Source: Liquidambar formosana (taxonomy: Eukaryota > Streptophyta > Magnoliopsida > Saxifragales > Altingiaceae). From it: a stretch of DNA of 64,000 bases. Location: the NCBI GenBank assembly GCA_039720395.1, contig CM077826.1, positions 27,236,430 through 27,300,429 of the forward strand, in the 5' to 3' direction. Below the pieces are notes generated by a model. That model saw nothing but the letters and a program-made list of their open reading frames with translations, searched no databases and had not been told where the DNA came from. Positions within the stretch are counted from its first letter, which is position 1; each line of letters begins with the position of its first letter. Of the stretch, positions 10,924 through 22,329 are shown one piece after another. Made by a program: the position numbers and the translations under genes.

Positions 10924-12148
10924 AAAGGCTTGAATTGAAGAGGTACAAGTCAAGCGGCAATAAAGGTAGGAAGAGTGTGGGTGCATTTGATGTTAGTAGT
11001 TCTGTTCCTGTTTGATTTTATTTTAATTTTTATATTCAAGGATTAAGTACTCTGTTTCTAAACAAAAATTATGGTAACTATCGTAACACCATAATAACAT
11101 GGCGAAGTTGGAATTTTGAATTTATCTTAATATTCCTAGTTAGTTTGTTAGTTTTGTACTTTTATTTTCATTATAAGGGGAACGAAGCAAAATAACATGT
11201 AAACAAATGCAATTTAGCGTGGGTACACGACCACGGTTACGTTGGCTTTACGTGTTTATGCACCTCTTTTTAGAAGCGTAGACTAAAGATAGTTCACACT
11301 CTTATAATTATCTTAATTGTTTGTACTATATATTAAACAAGTTCGAATTATCTTAAACCAATGCACCAAAATCAAATGTAGCATAAGGTGGGGACAAGGT
11401 TGTCTTTTTTTTCCGTGTCAATGTACATCTTCCATAGTCGTAGAACTAAGATTTTATCTTAATTAGTTACTCTGGATGTTAAACTAGTCCCAATTATCTT
11501 AAATAATTGTATATGGACCTTAAGGTAACAACTTATTCACCAAATGAGGTACCTGTATTATGTTGTCACAATTATCTTAAATTAAATATGTGGACCTAAA
11601 AATAACAACTTATTCACAAAATGAGTTGCCTGATATTATTTATGTCCCACTATCAAGATGCACCAATGTATATGTAAAGTAATTAGAACTATACGTACAC
11701 ATAAGTTACCCCACTTAGAACTTAACTTGAGTATTTGGTTTAGTGCGAATTGGTCCCCAAATGTCAATTTGGGGAGTGCACACCTCGCCACATAGACAAA
11801 AATCCAATATATGTAATCAAATGATTTGACCTTAATGTCATTACAAATCCCACAAAAGTTACTATGCCAACGGCGTAATATATCAGACCAATGCCATTGT
11901 TTTCACGTGTAAAAGTTGACATGATATCCATCCAAAAAAAAAAAATAAAAAAATAACACAAGTTAAATAATGTGTACAGTGGTATACTGATTCCAAGAAA
12001 GAAACAAAAAATTAATAACTAGTTAACTATGATCAAAATAATTTTACACCAAAAAAACATTCTTTAATTGATGCATCCTTCAAAAAAATTGCTAAAGATC
12101 CTATCATACAAGTGCTAAAAAAATAAGTTATGATTGTCCAACAATTGG
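10924..12148. other. non-coding interval between convergent FAR1 and Ulp1 relics
   Basis: No coding domain seen. There are diverged repeats of about 80 bp at 11500-11640 (each with TATCTTAAAT, TGGACCT, AACAACTTATTCAC) and many copies of ATTATCTTAA in both orientations. Confidence 0.55.
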
Positions 12149-13589
12149 TCATAAGCTGTCTACTCTTTTGCCATCATCAGTAGTGTGTTTGTCTAACAAT
12201 TGATGCACCATTTCTGTGCGAATCTGCAAACATTCTTCCTTTGTGAGAGCACCTTTTATGTTCTCACCACGAGATATTTGCCTCATAATATAACACACTA
12301 TAACCCCACAATTAATATAAAAAACAACTTTCACATTTTCCATTTCTAATTGATTAATTGAAGGAATGATTAATATCACTTATGAGCCTTGTTGTTGTGG
12401 ACATTTATACTAGACGACAAACTTCATGTACATCAGTTCATTTGTGTAAGTGCCATCTCTCTCTATATAACCTTCTATATACTCCTTTTTTTACACAAAA
12501 ATTAAGATAGTAAACTATACTGTAACATTGAAGTTCCAATAGCATTATCACTAGTAACTTGTTGTAAAAAGATTTGTTTACCACTTTAAAAGCATATGTA
12601 CGATGAGTTTTAACGGCTATCCTTCGCCAGGAGAGCAATGAGTTGTAGTACTTCCAGACAAACTTCATTGTGTCATACACAAGACATGAAAAGTGGTTAT
12701 CAGCTACAATTAGAAAGACCATATATTTGTAGGGTAGGCCCAAAAATATATGATTATCCACAAACTCATTCTGTTTTCTTCCAGCTTTCTCATCTGAAAT
12801 CATTAACTGCCTCAAAATATAATATTAGCACTATTAGTTGACTGACATTTTTATATATGTTTGATTATATGTTCATGAAAAAATTTAATGTAGACTTCTT
12901 ACCCAGCATAGGCTTGGTAAGAAAAATGCTAGGACATCTTCCCTGTTGAAGCGCATATATTGTTCACGCCAAATGATAGATGCATACGCATCAACAATCT
13001 GTATTGATCACATTTCATCAATGTAGCATAGTTTCAGTTTATTACAAGATAACTATTTTATAACAAATGAACACTAAAGTTAGCATTAATATATATATAT
13101 ATAGCGAAAGTCTTACCGCGGTGCTAATTGATTGGTCATTCTAAAGTTACTCCAAGTCTTCCAAGTACACATCATTGATCTCCCCAAGCCCTATAAGTGC
13201 ACTGCACAATTAACATGTCCAATATATTAAACAAAGAGAAGATAAACCACCACTTTCATAATAATCAACACATCTAAATAAGATAACTATCTTGGTAACT
13301 AATACAACAACCTCATCAATGAACATAAGTAACATTATAAAATTAATGCTCTATTGCAAGTTCACATCGTTATTGGGTAGTCAGAACAACAAAATTTTAA
13401 GATAAATAACATACTTTTAATAATAATTATGACGGAGAATCGATGCTAGAGTGAACAACATATTAGTTAAGATAATTATTGTAGTACTTACTAAGATAAA
13501 TAACATACTTTTACTCAATAATTAAGATATCTATGAAAGACTTATAATTATAGCACTTATTAAGATAATTATGATAACAGATTAGCAAG

Positions 13590-13642
13590 GTATAACAATG
13601 GAGGGGGGGTGTGAACCACCCATTATGCAACTAATGGGTGGT
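13590..13642. repeat. G-run next to a perfect 11 bp hairpin
   Basis: GGAGGGGGGG is followed at 13615-13642 by ACCACCCATTA, a six-base loop and TAATGGGTGGT. It lies in the non-coding flank of the Ulp1-like coiled-coil exon and resembles the G-rich boxes of the spacer repeats. Confidence 0.6.
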
Positions 13643-15074
13643 TGGGATGGGGGTGACTACTAACTGTCTATTTATGCAAAAAAAAAAAAAAAAAAAAGAA
13701 GTAAAATTATGGCTTACAAACACTATATAGCAATTTTGGTCAGTTACACAGTTCAAATATTGTATACTTACGTGCCAATATCCAACAACAACAAATTTGA
13801 AATTTTCTCTAAATCTCCTTCAGTTAAGTAACTTCTGATTTCAGCTATTGGCATCTTCAAGTTGGTAGGTTCAACTGTATCATTTGTTTGTTCCATATTG
13901 TCAACATCCACCACTACAGTTTGTAAGTCCATTGTTGCTTCCAATGCCTTTTCTTTACCTCTTTCAGATATTCTTTGGGCCTTCCTTGGAATGTTGTATT
14001 CAAAATTAAGGTCAACATTCCCTTTTCTTGTTCTTGTCTTGATGCTAGCTATCATCGATCTCTGCTTGATTTCTTCATTCTCTTGGCGCACCTTTTGCAG
14101 TTCTGAGGTAAGGGCATCCATTTTTAAATTTAGGGAATCAACTTTTGTGTTTTGCTCCTCCACTTTCTTAGTTTTTGAGTGCAAAAGTTGATTTATTTTT
14201 TTAATTTTAGCTACTATTTTAGTTTGTAGAACAGCAAGCGGTTGTGTTATCATTTGGTACACTTCTTCTTCTAGTTGTTTAGGCAAATCATCATTTGCAG
14301 CTTCACATTTATTAGCAGCAAATAGCAGACATTCTTTTTCTTTTTCCAAATGAATTATCTTGAATTGTAGATCTTTTTTTTCAACCTCCAATTTCTTGAT
14401 GTGTTCCTCCAACTTTGAATTTTGTTTACTAAGCTAGGATTTTTCCTGCACAAGATTTTCCATTGCATTCATCAAAATACTACTATGTTCTGTTAGCTCT
14501 TCCACTCTTTTTTTCAGCTGAGATGCTTTTGAGAGGGTATAATCACCTAAACTACTGATTGCATATTTCCCCTTTTTTGACTTTTGCATCTCACTTGCAT
14601 TTGTGAAGACAACCGGGGTCCTACTAGCATTTGTCTTTTTTCTATGTTAGACTTTTGTCTGCACCATAGCTTCTTCTCCAATTTTCTCTTCTTTTATCTC
14701 CAACTTTTGATCCATCATGTTCCACAACGCCTCAATTTTTTGGATCTCATGCATGGTTGGTTTCAATTCTTTCACACTTACCTAATTTTCAATAAACATT
14801 AATATCATTCATTAGAGAATGGATGTGCATATTTTACATTTTTAAACAAGAACATGTAACAAATTTATAATGATATAGTAACATAATTTATTTTCTTAAA
14901 TATCTTAAAATAAAAACATGCAACAAAATTATACCTTATCTTCTTTTAGTTTTGACAAATTTAGTATTCTCAAAATGTCATGCAGTTTTCGCAAATCCCA
15001 TTTGAGGAATCTGAGGAACATCCCTACGTGTTCTGCCTTCAGTATCATTGTGTGTTCACATAACCAATACTGAA

Positions 15075-15086
15075 AAAAGAAAAAAA

Positions 15087-15117
<31 letters not shown>

Positions 15118-15126
15118 CACACACAC
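15075..15126. repeat. poly-A then (CA)n microsatellite
   Basis: An A-rich run of about 28 bases followed by about 12 CA units in an intron of the minus-strand Ulp1-like relic. It is absent from the inverted copy near 20290, so it arose after duplication. Confidence 0.8.
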
Positions 15127-15985
15127 AATTAATATGTGTTATATAGTAGTAACTCATTTTGTAACATTTACAAAAATTTATCATTTATTTATAGTAAAGA
15201 AACTCAAACTCATCAACAAAATTATAACACATCCATCCACACTCGTAGGTTGCGTATGCTTCGCGCATAAGTCGCCGCTTATGTGTTGTAGTATTTCATT
15301 ACTCCATGCATACTTCTTCATTTCCTCCGGATCTTCAACTGTGCTACAAAGTTCCCAATTTACATATTGCCCGGAAGATGAGAAAAGCAAGTTGATGAAG
15401 ATATATAAACAACAAAATCGTACAGTATCTTCTACATCCACATCAGTCACCTATTTAGCAGCTCAAACCATCTTGTTCTTTATAACAAGACCTTCAAGCT
15501 TATCTCGATAATTGAACCTTCGTGAGTAAAATTGGGATTCACATTGTTTACTCGTTGGAACATCTTTTAATTTTGTTTCCCCTGAAACAATTCCAAATAC
15601 AAGAGCAATGTCGATTTCTCACAAAGGAATGTAGACTCCACTTATCTTAAATTGCTTCATTTTTCCATCACATGTTTGGATGATACGCACAACATCATCG
15701 TCATATTTTCAGTATGCTTTTGCTTCAATTTTGTTGAAAATAAAAGTTTCAAACATATACCAAAAAGGGGTTATCTTGAAAACCTTGATATGCCTCTCGG
15801 TGAACTTCAATTCCCAAAAAAATTTGAAGAGTACAACCAACTTAGATCTATATTGGGGGTAGTAATTTTTCTCCTTTTGCAGGTTTAGCCTACCTACCCC
15901 ACCTACATAAATGAATAAACATGATTACAATATAATATATACCAACATCATGAAATCCTCCCAATATAAAATCAAAAAATCAAAA

Positions 15986-17620
15986 AATTAAAAACACACA
16001 TGCAATTTTATTGAAAAACTTTAATTAATATTGAAGACAACAAATAAATTTCCCAAAAAATTTAAGATAACACCACACAAGTAACTATTCGCTTTACCCA
16101 TCTATTTATGTACTACTTAGACAGGAGTTTAAAAATGCAGGGGAGGGGGGGGGGGACTACCAACTGATCAATAAGCACTTATGCAACATTATCTGATTGT
16201 CTTAATATTCATTGAGTACAACACACAAATTCCTCAAACATTTAAGATAACACCACGCAAGGAATAGATAAGTAGCAAAGTTATCTGACCATATTAAATA
16301 AACAATTAAGATAATAACCAGATAGGGGGTTTAACAATGTAGGAGGGTAGGAAACTACCCACTGTCTGTTAAATCACTACAATTCAAGATTGTCTTACAT
16401 AAAACACATAACTTATCCCAATATTTTAAGATAAAAACAATATGTGTGTTATATAAAGAATTAAGATAATAGGCAGACAAAATATATGAGTAGGTCTTGC
16501 CTGTTATAGGTCGACGTGGCATTGTACATATGCTGCATTAGGGAAGGGAACACTACTTCCTCCCATCCTCTAATCCTCATTCAACTGTAAAGCATCCTTT
16601 TAGAATAATTTATTATAGATGTTCACTGATAGCAAAATATGTGTGGCAATTTCAGGAGTTTCCGATACATTTTGAAATGGGGAATTGAATGGGTAAGGAG
16701 GACCTGCGCCATTGTTCCTCACTTGTCAGAAGTCATTTTACAGATGACTTTTTATTTTTTTAACTTCTTTTATCTGATATTGTTGCTGTTTCAAGATATT
16801 TTAGTGGTTGATTAGTACAACACATAGATTAAGAGATTACTTATAAAAAATATTATAAAAAAAAAGATACGGTATTCACATGTTTAGGCCTACAATATGC
16901 ACGCATGTATAAACATATATAAACATATATGTATGTTTATTTAAAATTTAGCTATTTGGTTTCAGAGTCTGCATTGATGATTTGTGCAATTGTTACTTTC
17001 TTTTTGTTTTTCTTGATCAGTAAAATGAATATTTAATTGATGTAATGTAAGTCAATAAACTTAAACCAAGAGAACAAATAGCGCTCAAAATAGGAGCAAA
17101 AACTTCTCAAGGAAATAAATAAGCCCTAACAAAAGCCACAAAATAGAAATCAACACACTACAGAACAGAACTATGAAAGGAATTAAGAGAGAAATCAGTC
17201 CTAGGATAAGCTCAATAAAGCATATCTATGAGCAGCAGGACATCCATGGAACGAAACAATTTCCTACGCACACCATGCAATGAAACAACATCCATCAATT
17301 TCCCAGCAGCAATAAACCCCAAAATATGAGCAATTGGTCGCATTGAAGTTTTAAGCAAGATGATATGGAGTCACTTTAAATTATCTAATATTCTAGCTAC
17401 ATGATATGAAATCATGTCACCATACTTGCCCAAAAAAAAAAGTCATGCCACTATGGTTGACTTATATATGCATTTCATGCAAAATCAATTAGTATGACAG
17501 ACCCTTTCACTTTTAATAAGTAATACTGCACATTTGGAGCTTGTATTATCAATTATATGTTCCTACTAATTATTAATTTTATAAGGAAGACAAACACAAA
17601 AGAAAACACTACAAAAGATA
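15986..17620. other. inverted-repeat spacer, left part
   Basis: Diverged members of the G-rich repeat occur at about 16115-16200 and 16312-16440. 16450-17620 shows no recognisable gene. 17000-17340 (TGATCAGTAAAATGAATAT) vaguely resembles a LINE 3' end on the minus strand, but I could not confirm this. Confidence 0.4.
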
Positions 17621-18455
17621 TCCTCATTATCAATCTCAGAAGGCCTAGGAGCAAATAAACATTCAAGATAATAACCAGACAGGGGTTTAACAATGCAGAT
17701 GAGGGAGGAAACTACCCAGTGTCGGATAAATCACTACAATTCAATATTGTCCTAAATAAAACACATAAGTTACCCGAATATTTTAAGATGAAAACACAAA
17801 AAAAAAAAAAAAAAAAGGATAAAAAAAAAAATCAATCATTGACAAACTACACATAAGCTTAAATAAGCCTACTTTCTATTCAAGATAACACCACATAATG
17901 AATAGATAATCAGGCCAAGTTATTTAACTATATCAAATAAACATTTAAGATAATAACTAGACAGGGGTTTAACAATGCAAGAGAGGGGGGAAACTACCCA
18001 CTGTCTGATAAATCACTACAGTTCAATATTGTCCTACATAAATCACATAAGTTATCCGAATATTTTAAGATAAAAACACAAATAAAAAAAAAACCCAAGA
18101 ACAACAAACTACACAGAAGCTTAGATATGCCTACTTTCTATTCAAGATAACACTACACACGGAATATATAAGCAGGCCAAGTTATCTGACTATATCAAAT
18201 AAACATTTAAGATAATAGACAGGGGTTTAACAATGCAGGGGAGGGGGGGAGGGAACCGGTCGCATTGTCTGATAAATCACTATATTTCAATATTATTGTA
18301 CGTAGACCACATAAGTTATCTGAAAGATTTTAAGATAAAACACAAAAAACCGTTGAAAATTTATTCAGTTGCATAGCTAAGTCTACTTGATAATAAAAAA
18401 AACCCTACCAAATTGGGGAAAGTTTGACGAAGATTATATTATCTTAAAAAAAAAT
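17621..18455 (+). repeat. 835 bp tandem duplication, unit 1
   Basis: Starts TCCTCATTATCAATCTCAGA and repeats from 18456. Its end carries a short A-rich tail (ATATTATCTTAAAAAAAAAT, about 18436-18455) that unit 2 lacks. Three G-rich repeat units are inside. Confidence 0.9.
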
Positions 18456-19270
18456 TCCTCATTATCAATCTCAGAAGGCCTAGGAGCAAATAAACATTCA
18501 AGATAATAACCAGACAGGGGTTTAACAATGCAGATGAGGGAGGAAACTACCCAGTGTCGGATAAATCACTACAATTCAATATTGTCCTAAATAAAACACA
18601 TAAGTTACCCGAATATTTTAAGATGAAAACACAAAAAAAAAAAAAAAAAGGATAAAAAAAAAAAATCAATCATTGACAAACTACACATAAGCTTAAATAA
18701 GCCTACTTTCTATTCAAGATAACACCACATAATGAATAGATAATCAGGCCAAGTTATTTAACTATATCAAATAAACATTTAAGATAATAACTAGACAGGG
18801 GTTTAACAATGCAAGAGAGGGGGGAAACTACCCACTGTCTGATAAATCACTACAGTTCAATATTGTCCTACATAAATCACATAAGTTATCCGAATATTTT
18901 AAGATAAAAACACAAATAAAAAAAAAACCCAAGAACAACAAACTACACAGAAGCTTAGATATGCCTACTTTCTATTCAAGATAACACTACACACGGAATA
19001 TATAAGCAGGCCAAGTTATCTGACTATATCAAATAAACATTTAAGATAATAGACAGGGGTTTAACAATGCAGGGGAGGGGGGGAGGGAACCGGCCGCATT
19101 GTCTGATAAATCACTATATTTCAATATTATTGTACGTAGACCACATAAGTTATCTAAAAGATTTTAAGATAAAACACAAAAAAACGTTGAAAATTTATTC
19201 AGTTGCATAGCTAAGTCTACTTGATAATAAAAAAAACCCTACCAAATTGGGGAAAGTTTGACGAAGATTT
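18456..19270 (+). repeat. 835 bp tandem duplication, unit 2
   Basis: Nearly identical to 17621-18437. Single-base differences include CCGGCCGC (unit 1: CCGGTCGC) and TTATCTAAAAG (unit 1: TTATCTGAAAG). It diverges from unit 1 after GACGAAGATT at 19269. Confidence 0.9.
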
Positions 19271-19434
19271 TCAGATAAAGTTTGAATGCATGTTTGTTGA
19301 CCAAAGAATGGGTACTTCCCCCCCTCCCCCTTCGTTGTTCAACCACTGTTTGGTTTTTCATTGGGAGATAATAGTTTATCTTGCACAATCTATGTTTATA
19401 AAATTAACAAGATTTATTTTATATTTGTTTGTGG

Positions 19435-22005
19435 TTCATTTATTGATTTTATATTGGAAGGACTTCATGTAGTTGGTATATATTAAGTTGTAATCATGTT
19501 TATTTATATATGCAGATGGGGTAGATAGTCTAAACCCGCGTAAGGGGAAAAATTACTACCCACAATATAGATCTAAGTTGGTTGTGTTCTTCAAAGTTTT
19601 CTGGGGATTGAAGTTTACCGAGAGGCATATCAAGGTTTTCAAGATAACCCCTTTTTGGTATATTTTTGAAGCTTTGGTATTCAAAAAAATTGAACTAAAA
19701 GCATCCCAAAAATATAACGATGATATTGTGCATATCATCCAAACATTTGATGGAAAAATGAAGCAGTTTAAGATAGGTGGAGTCTACATTCCTTTGCGAG
19801 AGAACGATATTGCTCTCGTATTTGGAATTGTTTCAGGGGAAACAAATTTTAAAGATGTTCCCATGAGGAAACAATGTGAATTCCAATTCTACTCACGAAA
19901 GTTCAGTCATCGGGACAAGCTTGAAGGTCCTGTTATAAAGAAGAAAATAGCTGAAGCTGCTAGAGGGGTGACTGATGAGGATGTAGAAGACACTGTGCGA
20001 CTTTGTTGTTTGTATATTTTCATCAACTTGCTTTTCTCATCTTCTGGGCAATATGTAAGTTGGAAGCTTTATAGCACAATTGAAAATTTGGGGGAAGTAA
20101 AGAAGTACGCATGGAGTAATGAGATACTACAACACATAAGTGCCCACATATATGCGAAGCATAAGCAACCTACGAGTACGGTGGGATGTGTTATAATTTT
20201 GTTGGTGAGTTTAAGTTTCTTTACCATAAATAAATTATACATGTTTGTAAATGTTACAAAATGAGTTACTACTATATAACACATACTAATTGTGATTTGT
20301 TTTTTTTATTTATAGTATTTGTTATGTGAACACACAATGATACTGAAGGCAGAACACGTAGGGTTGTTCCCCAGATTCCTCAAATGGGATTTGCGAAAAT
20401 TGCATGACATCATGAGAATACTTGATATGTCAAGACTGAAAGAAGATAAGGTATAATTTTATTGCATGTTCGTATTTTCAGATATTTAGATAAATTAATT
20501 ATCTTACTATCTCGCTATAGTTTTGTTACATGTTCTCGTTTAAAAATTTAAGATATGCACATCCATTCTCTAATGAATGATATTAATGTTTATTAAAAAT
20601 TAGGTAAGTGCGAAAGAGTTGAAACCAACCAAGCATGAGATCCAAAAAATTGAGACATTGAGGAATATGATGGATCAAAAGTTGGAGATGCAAGAGGAGG
20701 AAATGAGTGAAGAATTTATGGTGCAGACAAAGGTCCAACATAAAAAAAAAAAAGACAAATGCTAGTAGAACCCCGGTTGTCTTCACAAATGTAAGTGAGA
20801 TGTGAAAGACAAAATAGGGGAAATCAGCAGCCAGTAGTTTAGGTGATCATGCCCCCTCTAAAGCAATGCGATTGAAAAAAAGAGTGGAGGAGCTAATAGA
20901 CCATAGTAGTATTTTGAAGAATGCAATTGAAAATCTTGTGCAGGAAAAATTCCAGCTTAGTAAAAAAAATTCAGAGTTAGAGGAAAAAAATCAAGAAGTT
21001 GGAGGTGAAAAAAAAACATCAAGAATTCAAGATAATTCATTTGGAAAAAGAAAAAGCATGTCTGTTATCAACTGCCAATCTATGTAAAGCTGCAAATGAT
21101 GATTTGCATAAACGACTAGAAGAAGAAGTGTGCTAAATGGTAACACAACTGCTTGTTGTTCTGTAGACTAAATCAGCTGCTAAAATTGAAAAAATGAATC
21201 AACTTTGCACTCAAAAACTAAGGAAGTGGAGGAGCAATGCGCAAAAGTTGATTCACTACATTCAAAAGTGGATTTCTTTATCTCAAAACTGCAAAAGGTG
21301 CGTCAAGAGAATGAAAAAATCAAGCAGAGATTGATGATAGTTGGCATCAAGACAAGAATAAGAAAAGGGAATGTTGACCCTTAATTTGAATACAACATTC
21401 CAAAGAAGGCACCAAGGATAACTGAAAGAGGTAAAGAAAAGGCATTGGAAGCAGCTATGGACTTGCAAACTGAAGTGGTGGATCTTAATAATATGGAAGA
21501 AACAGGTGATACAGTTAAACCTACCAATTTGAAGATGCCAATAGCTGAAATCAGAAAACACCTGACTAAAGCAAATTTGGAGAAAATTTCAAAGTTGTTG
21601 TCATTAGATAATGGCACATAAGTATACAATATTTGAACTATGTAACTAACCAATATTGATATATAGTGATTGTAGGCCATTAATTTTATTAAAATTTATT
21701 GCACGAACAGATAGTTGGTAGTTCCCCCCCCCCCACCCATTAATTGTTTTACCCTATCAGATTATATTGTATGCCTGGTTCTTACATGTTCACTATTTTC
21801 TTGTTATCTTAATTATTAGGATAATTTGGGGTAATGAATTCAAACTTTTTTCTCCTGTTTTACATCATTATACAATGGGTGGTTTCCCCCCACATTGTTA
21901 CACACTGTCAAATTTTTATCATAATTGGTGCTATGGTTGTTAGTCTTTCACACTTATCTTAATTATTGTTAAAAGTATGTTCTTTATCTTAATAAGTGTT
22001 AGGAA
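19435..22005 (+). repeat. right arm of the large inverted repeat
   Basis: Reverse complement of 13460-15985. Homology runs from non-coding sequence upstream of the N-terminal exon, through the coiled-coil, to the G-rich and ATTATCTTAA-rich flank, then stops near 22005. The protease core that would come next is absent. Confidence 0.75.
19520..21621 (+). pseudogene. second, truncated Ulp1-like gene copy (N-terminal domain and coiled coil)
   Basis: A frame open at 19578-20264 encodes LKFTERHIKVFKITPFWY, then FDGKMKQFKIGGVYIPLREN, ALVFGIVSGETNFKDVP and DEDVEDTVRLCCLYIFINLL, the N-terminal domain seen in plant Ulp1-family proteins. An intron-like gap and an exon about 20317-20455 follow (CEHTMILKAEHVG; LHDIMRILDMSRLKEDK). 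Then comes the lysine/glutamate-rich coiled coil from about 20866 to the stop near 21621 (PITERGKEKALEAAMDLQ), with frameshifts and a stop within it. The N-terminal exon is better preserved than in the minus-strand copy. There is no catalytic core, so no protease activity is possible. Confidence 0.8.
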
Positions 22006-22329
22006 AAAAATGAATTTTCGTAAATCTTCGTTTTTAAAGATAATTTTTGGCGGTAATGGAAGTTTATATTATTATAAAACATTTGTGATTTTATGGGATT
22101 TTATTATCATGTTTCGATTGGTTTCCTCACATGTTTGTTTTTGAAAATTCTATCGGGAGACGGATTTTGTACTAAAACATGAAAATGAGATTTTGATATA
22201 CTTGGAATTTGATTTTTTTGATATTTTATTTGGATTCAAATAGGATGTTGTTTACTTATTTTCATTAAATAACTTAAAGTAAATGTCCTTAAATGTTTTG
22301 AATGAAAATAAGGTCCTATAGAGGTTTGT
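22006..22329. other. no recognised feature
   Basis: AT-rich transition between the end of the inverted-repeat arm and the Gypsy-like LTR. It may include the LTR 5' part, since the LTR start was not located. Confidence 0.4.

Larger units (their letters stand above)
12149..15900 (-). pseudogene. Ulp1-like (C48) cysteine protease gene relic, transposon cargo
   Basis: Read on the minus strand: an N-terminal domain from about 15890 (LKFTERHIKVFKITPFWY, then VEDTVRFCCLYIFINLL), followed by a coiled-coil, basic exon at 14412-13768 (KKLEVEKKDLQFKIIHLEK; RGKEKALEAT). That exon ends at a donor-like GTAAGT. Then exon pieces at about 13200-13110 (ALIGLGEINDVYLEDLE) and 13010-12910 (VDAYASIIWREQYMRFNRED), and the protease core at 12815-12149. 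The core shows the catalytic His region (ADNHFSCLVYD), YYNSL where many Ulp1s have DSL, and the Cys region NCGVIVCYIM. Family knowledge: C48 proteases remove SUMO, and copies of this type travel in MULEs. Stops and frameshifts make it non-functional. It is convergent with the FAR1 relic, consistent with one mobile element carrying both. Confidence 0.8.
13460..15985 (-). repeat. left arm of a large inverted repeat
   Basis: This arm and 19435-22005 are reverse-complement copies covering the N-terminal and coiled-coil parts of the Ulp1-like gene plus flanking non-coding DNA. Similarity was judged by eye to be high in exons and lower in introns. Boundaries are approximate. Confidence 0.75.
16115..19270. 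repeat. G-rich repeats of about 260-280 bp, at least eight copies
   Basis: Each unit contains AGATAATA, ACAGGGGTTTAACAATGCAG, a purine run (GGGGAGGGGGGGAGGG in the G-richest), AAACTACCCACTGTCTGATA, CACATAAGTTATCCGAATAT and TTTTAAGATAAAAACACA. Units start near 16115, 16312, 17669, 17947, 18209, 18503, 18781 and 19045. The last six form two higher-order blocks of three. Confidence 0.8.

Noticed and set aside
16115..19270. Regularly spaced repeats as a CRISPR-like array
   Set aside because: Units are 260-280 bp with no short repeat/unique spacer pattern, and the genome is eukaryotic.
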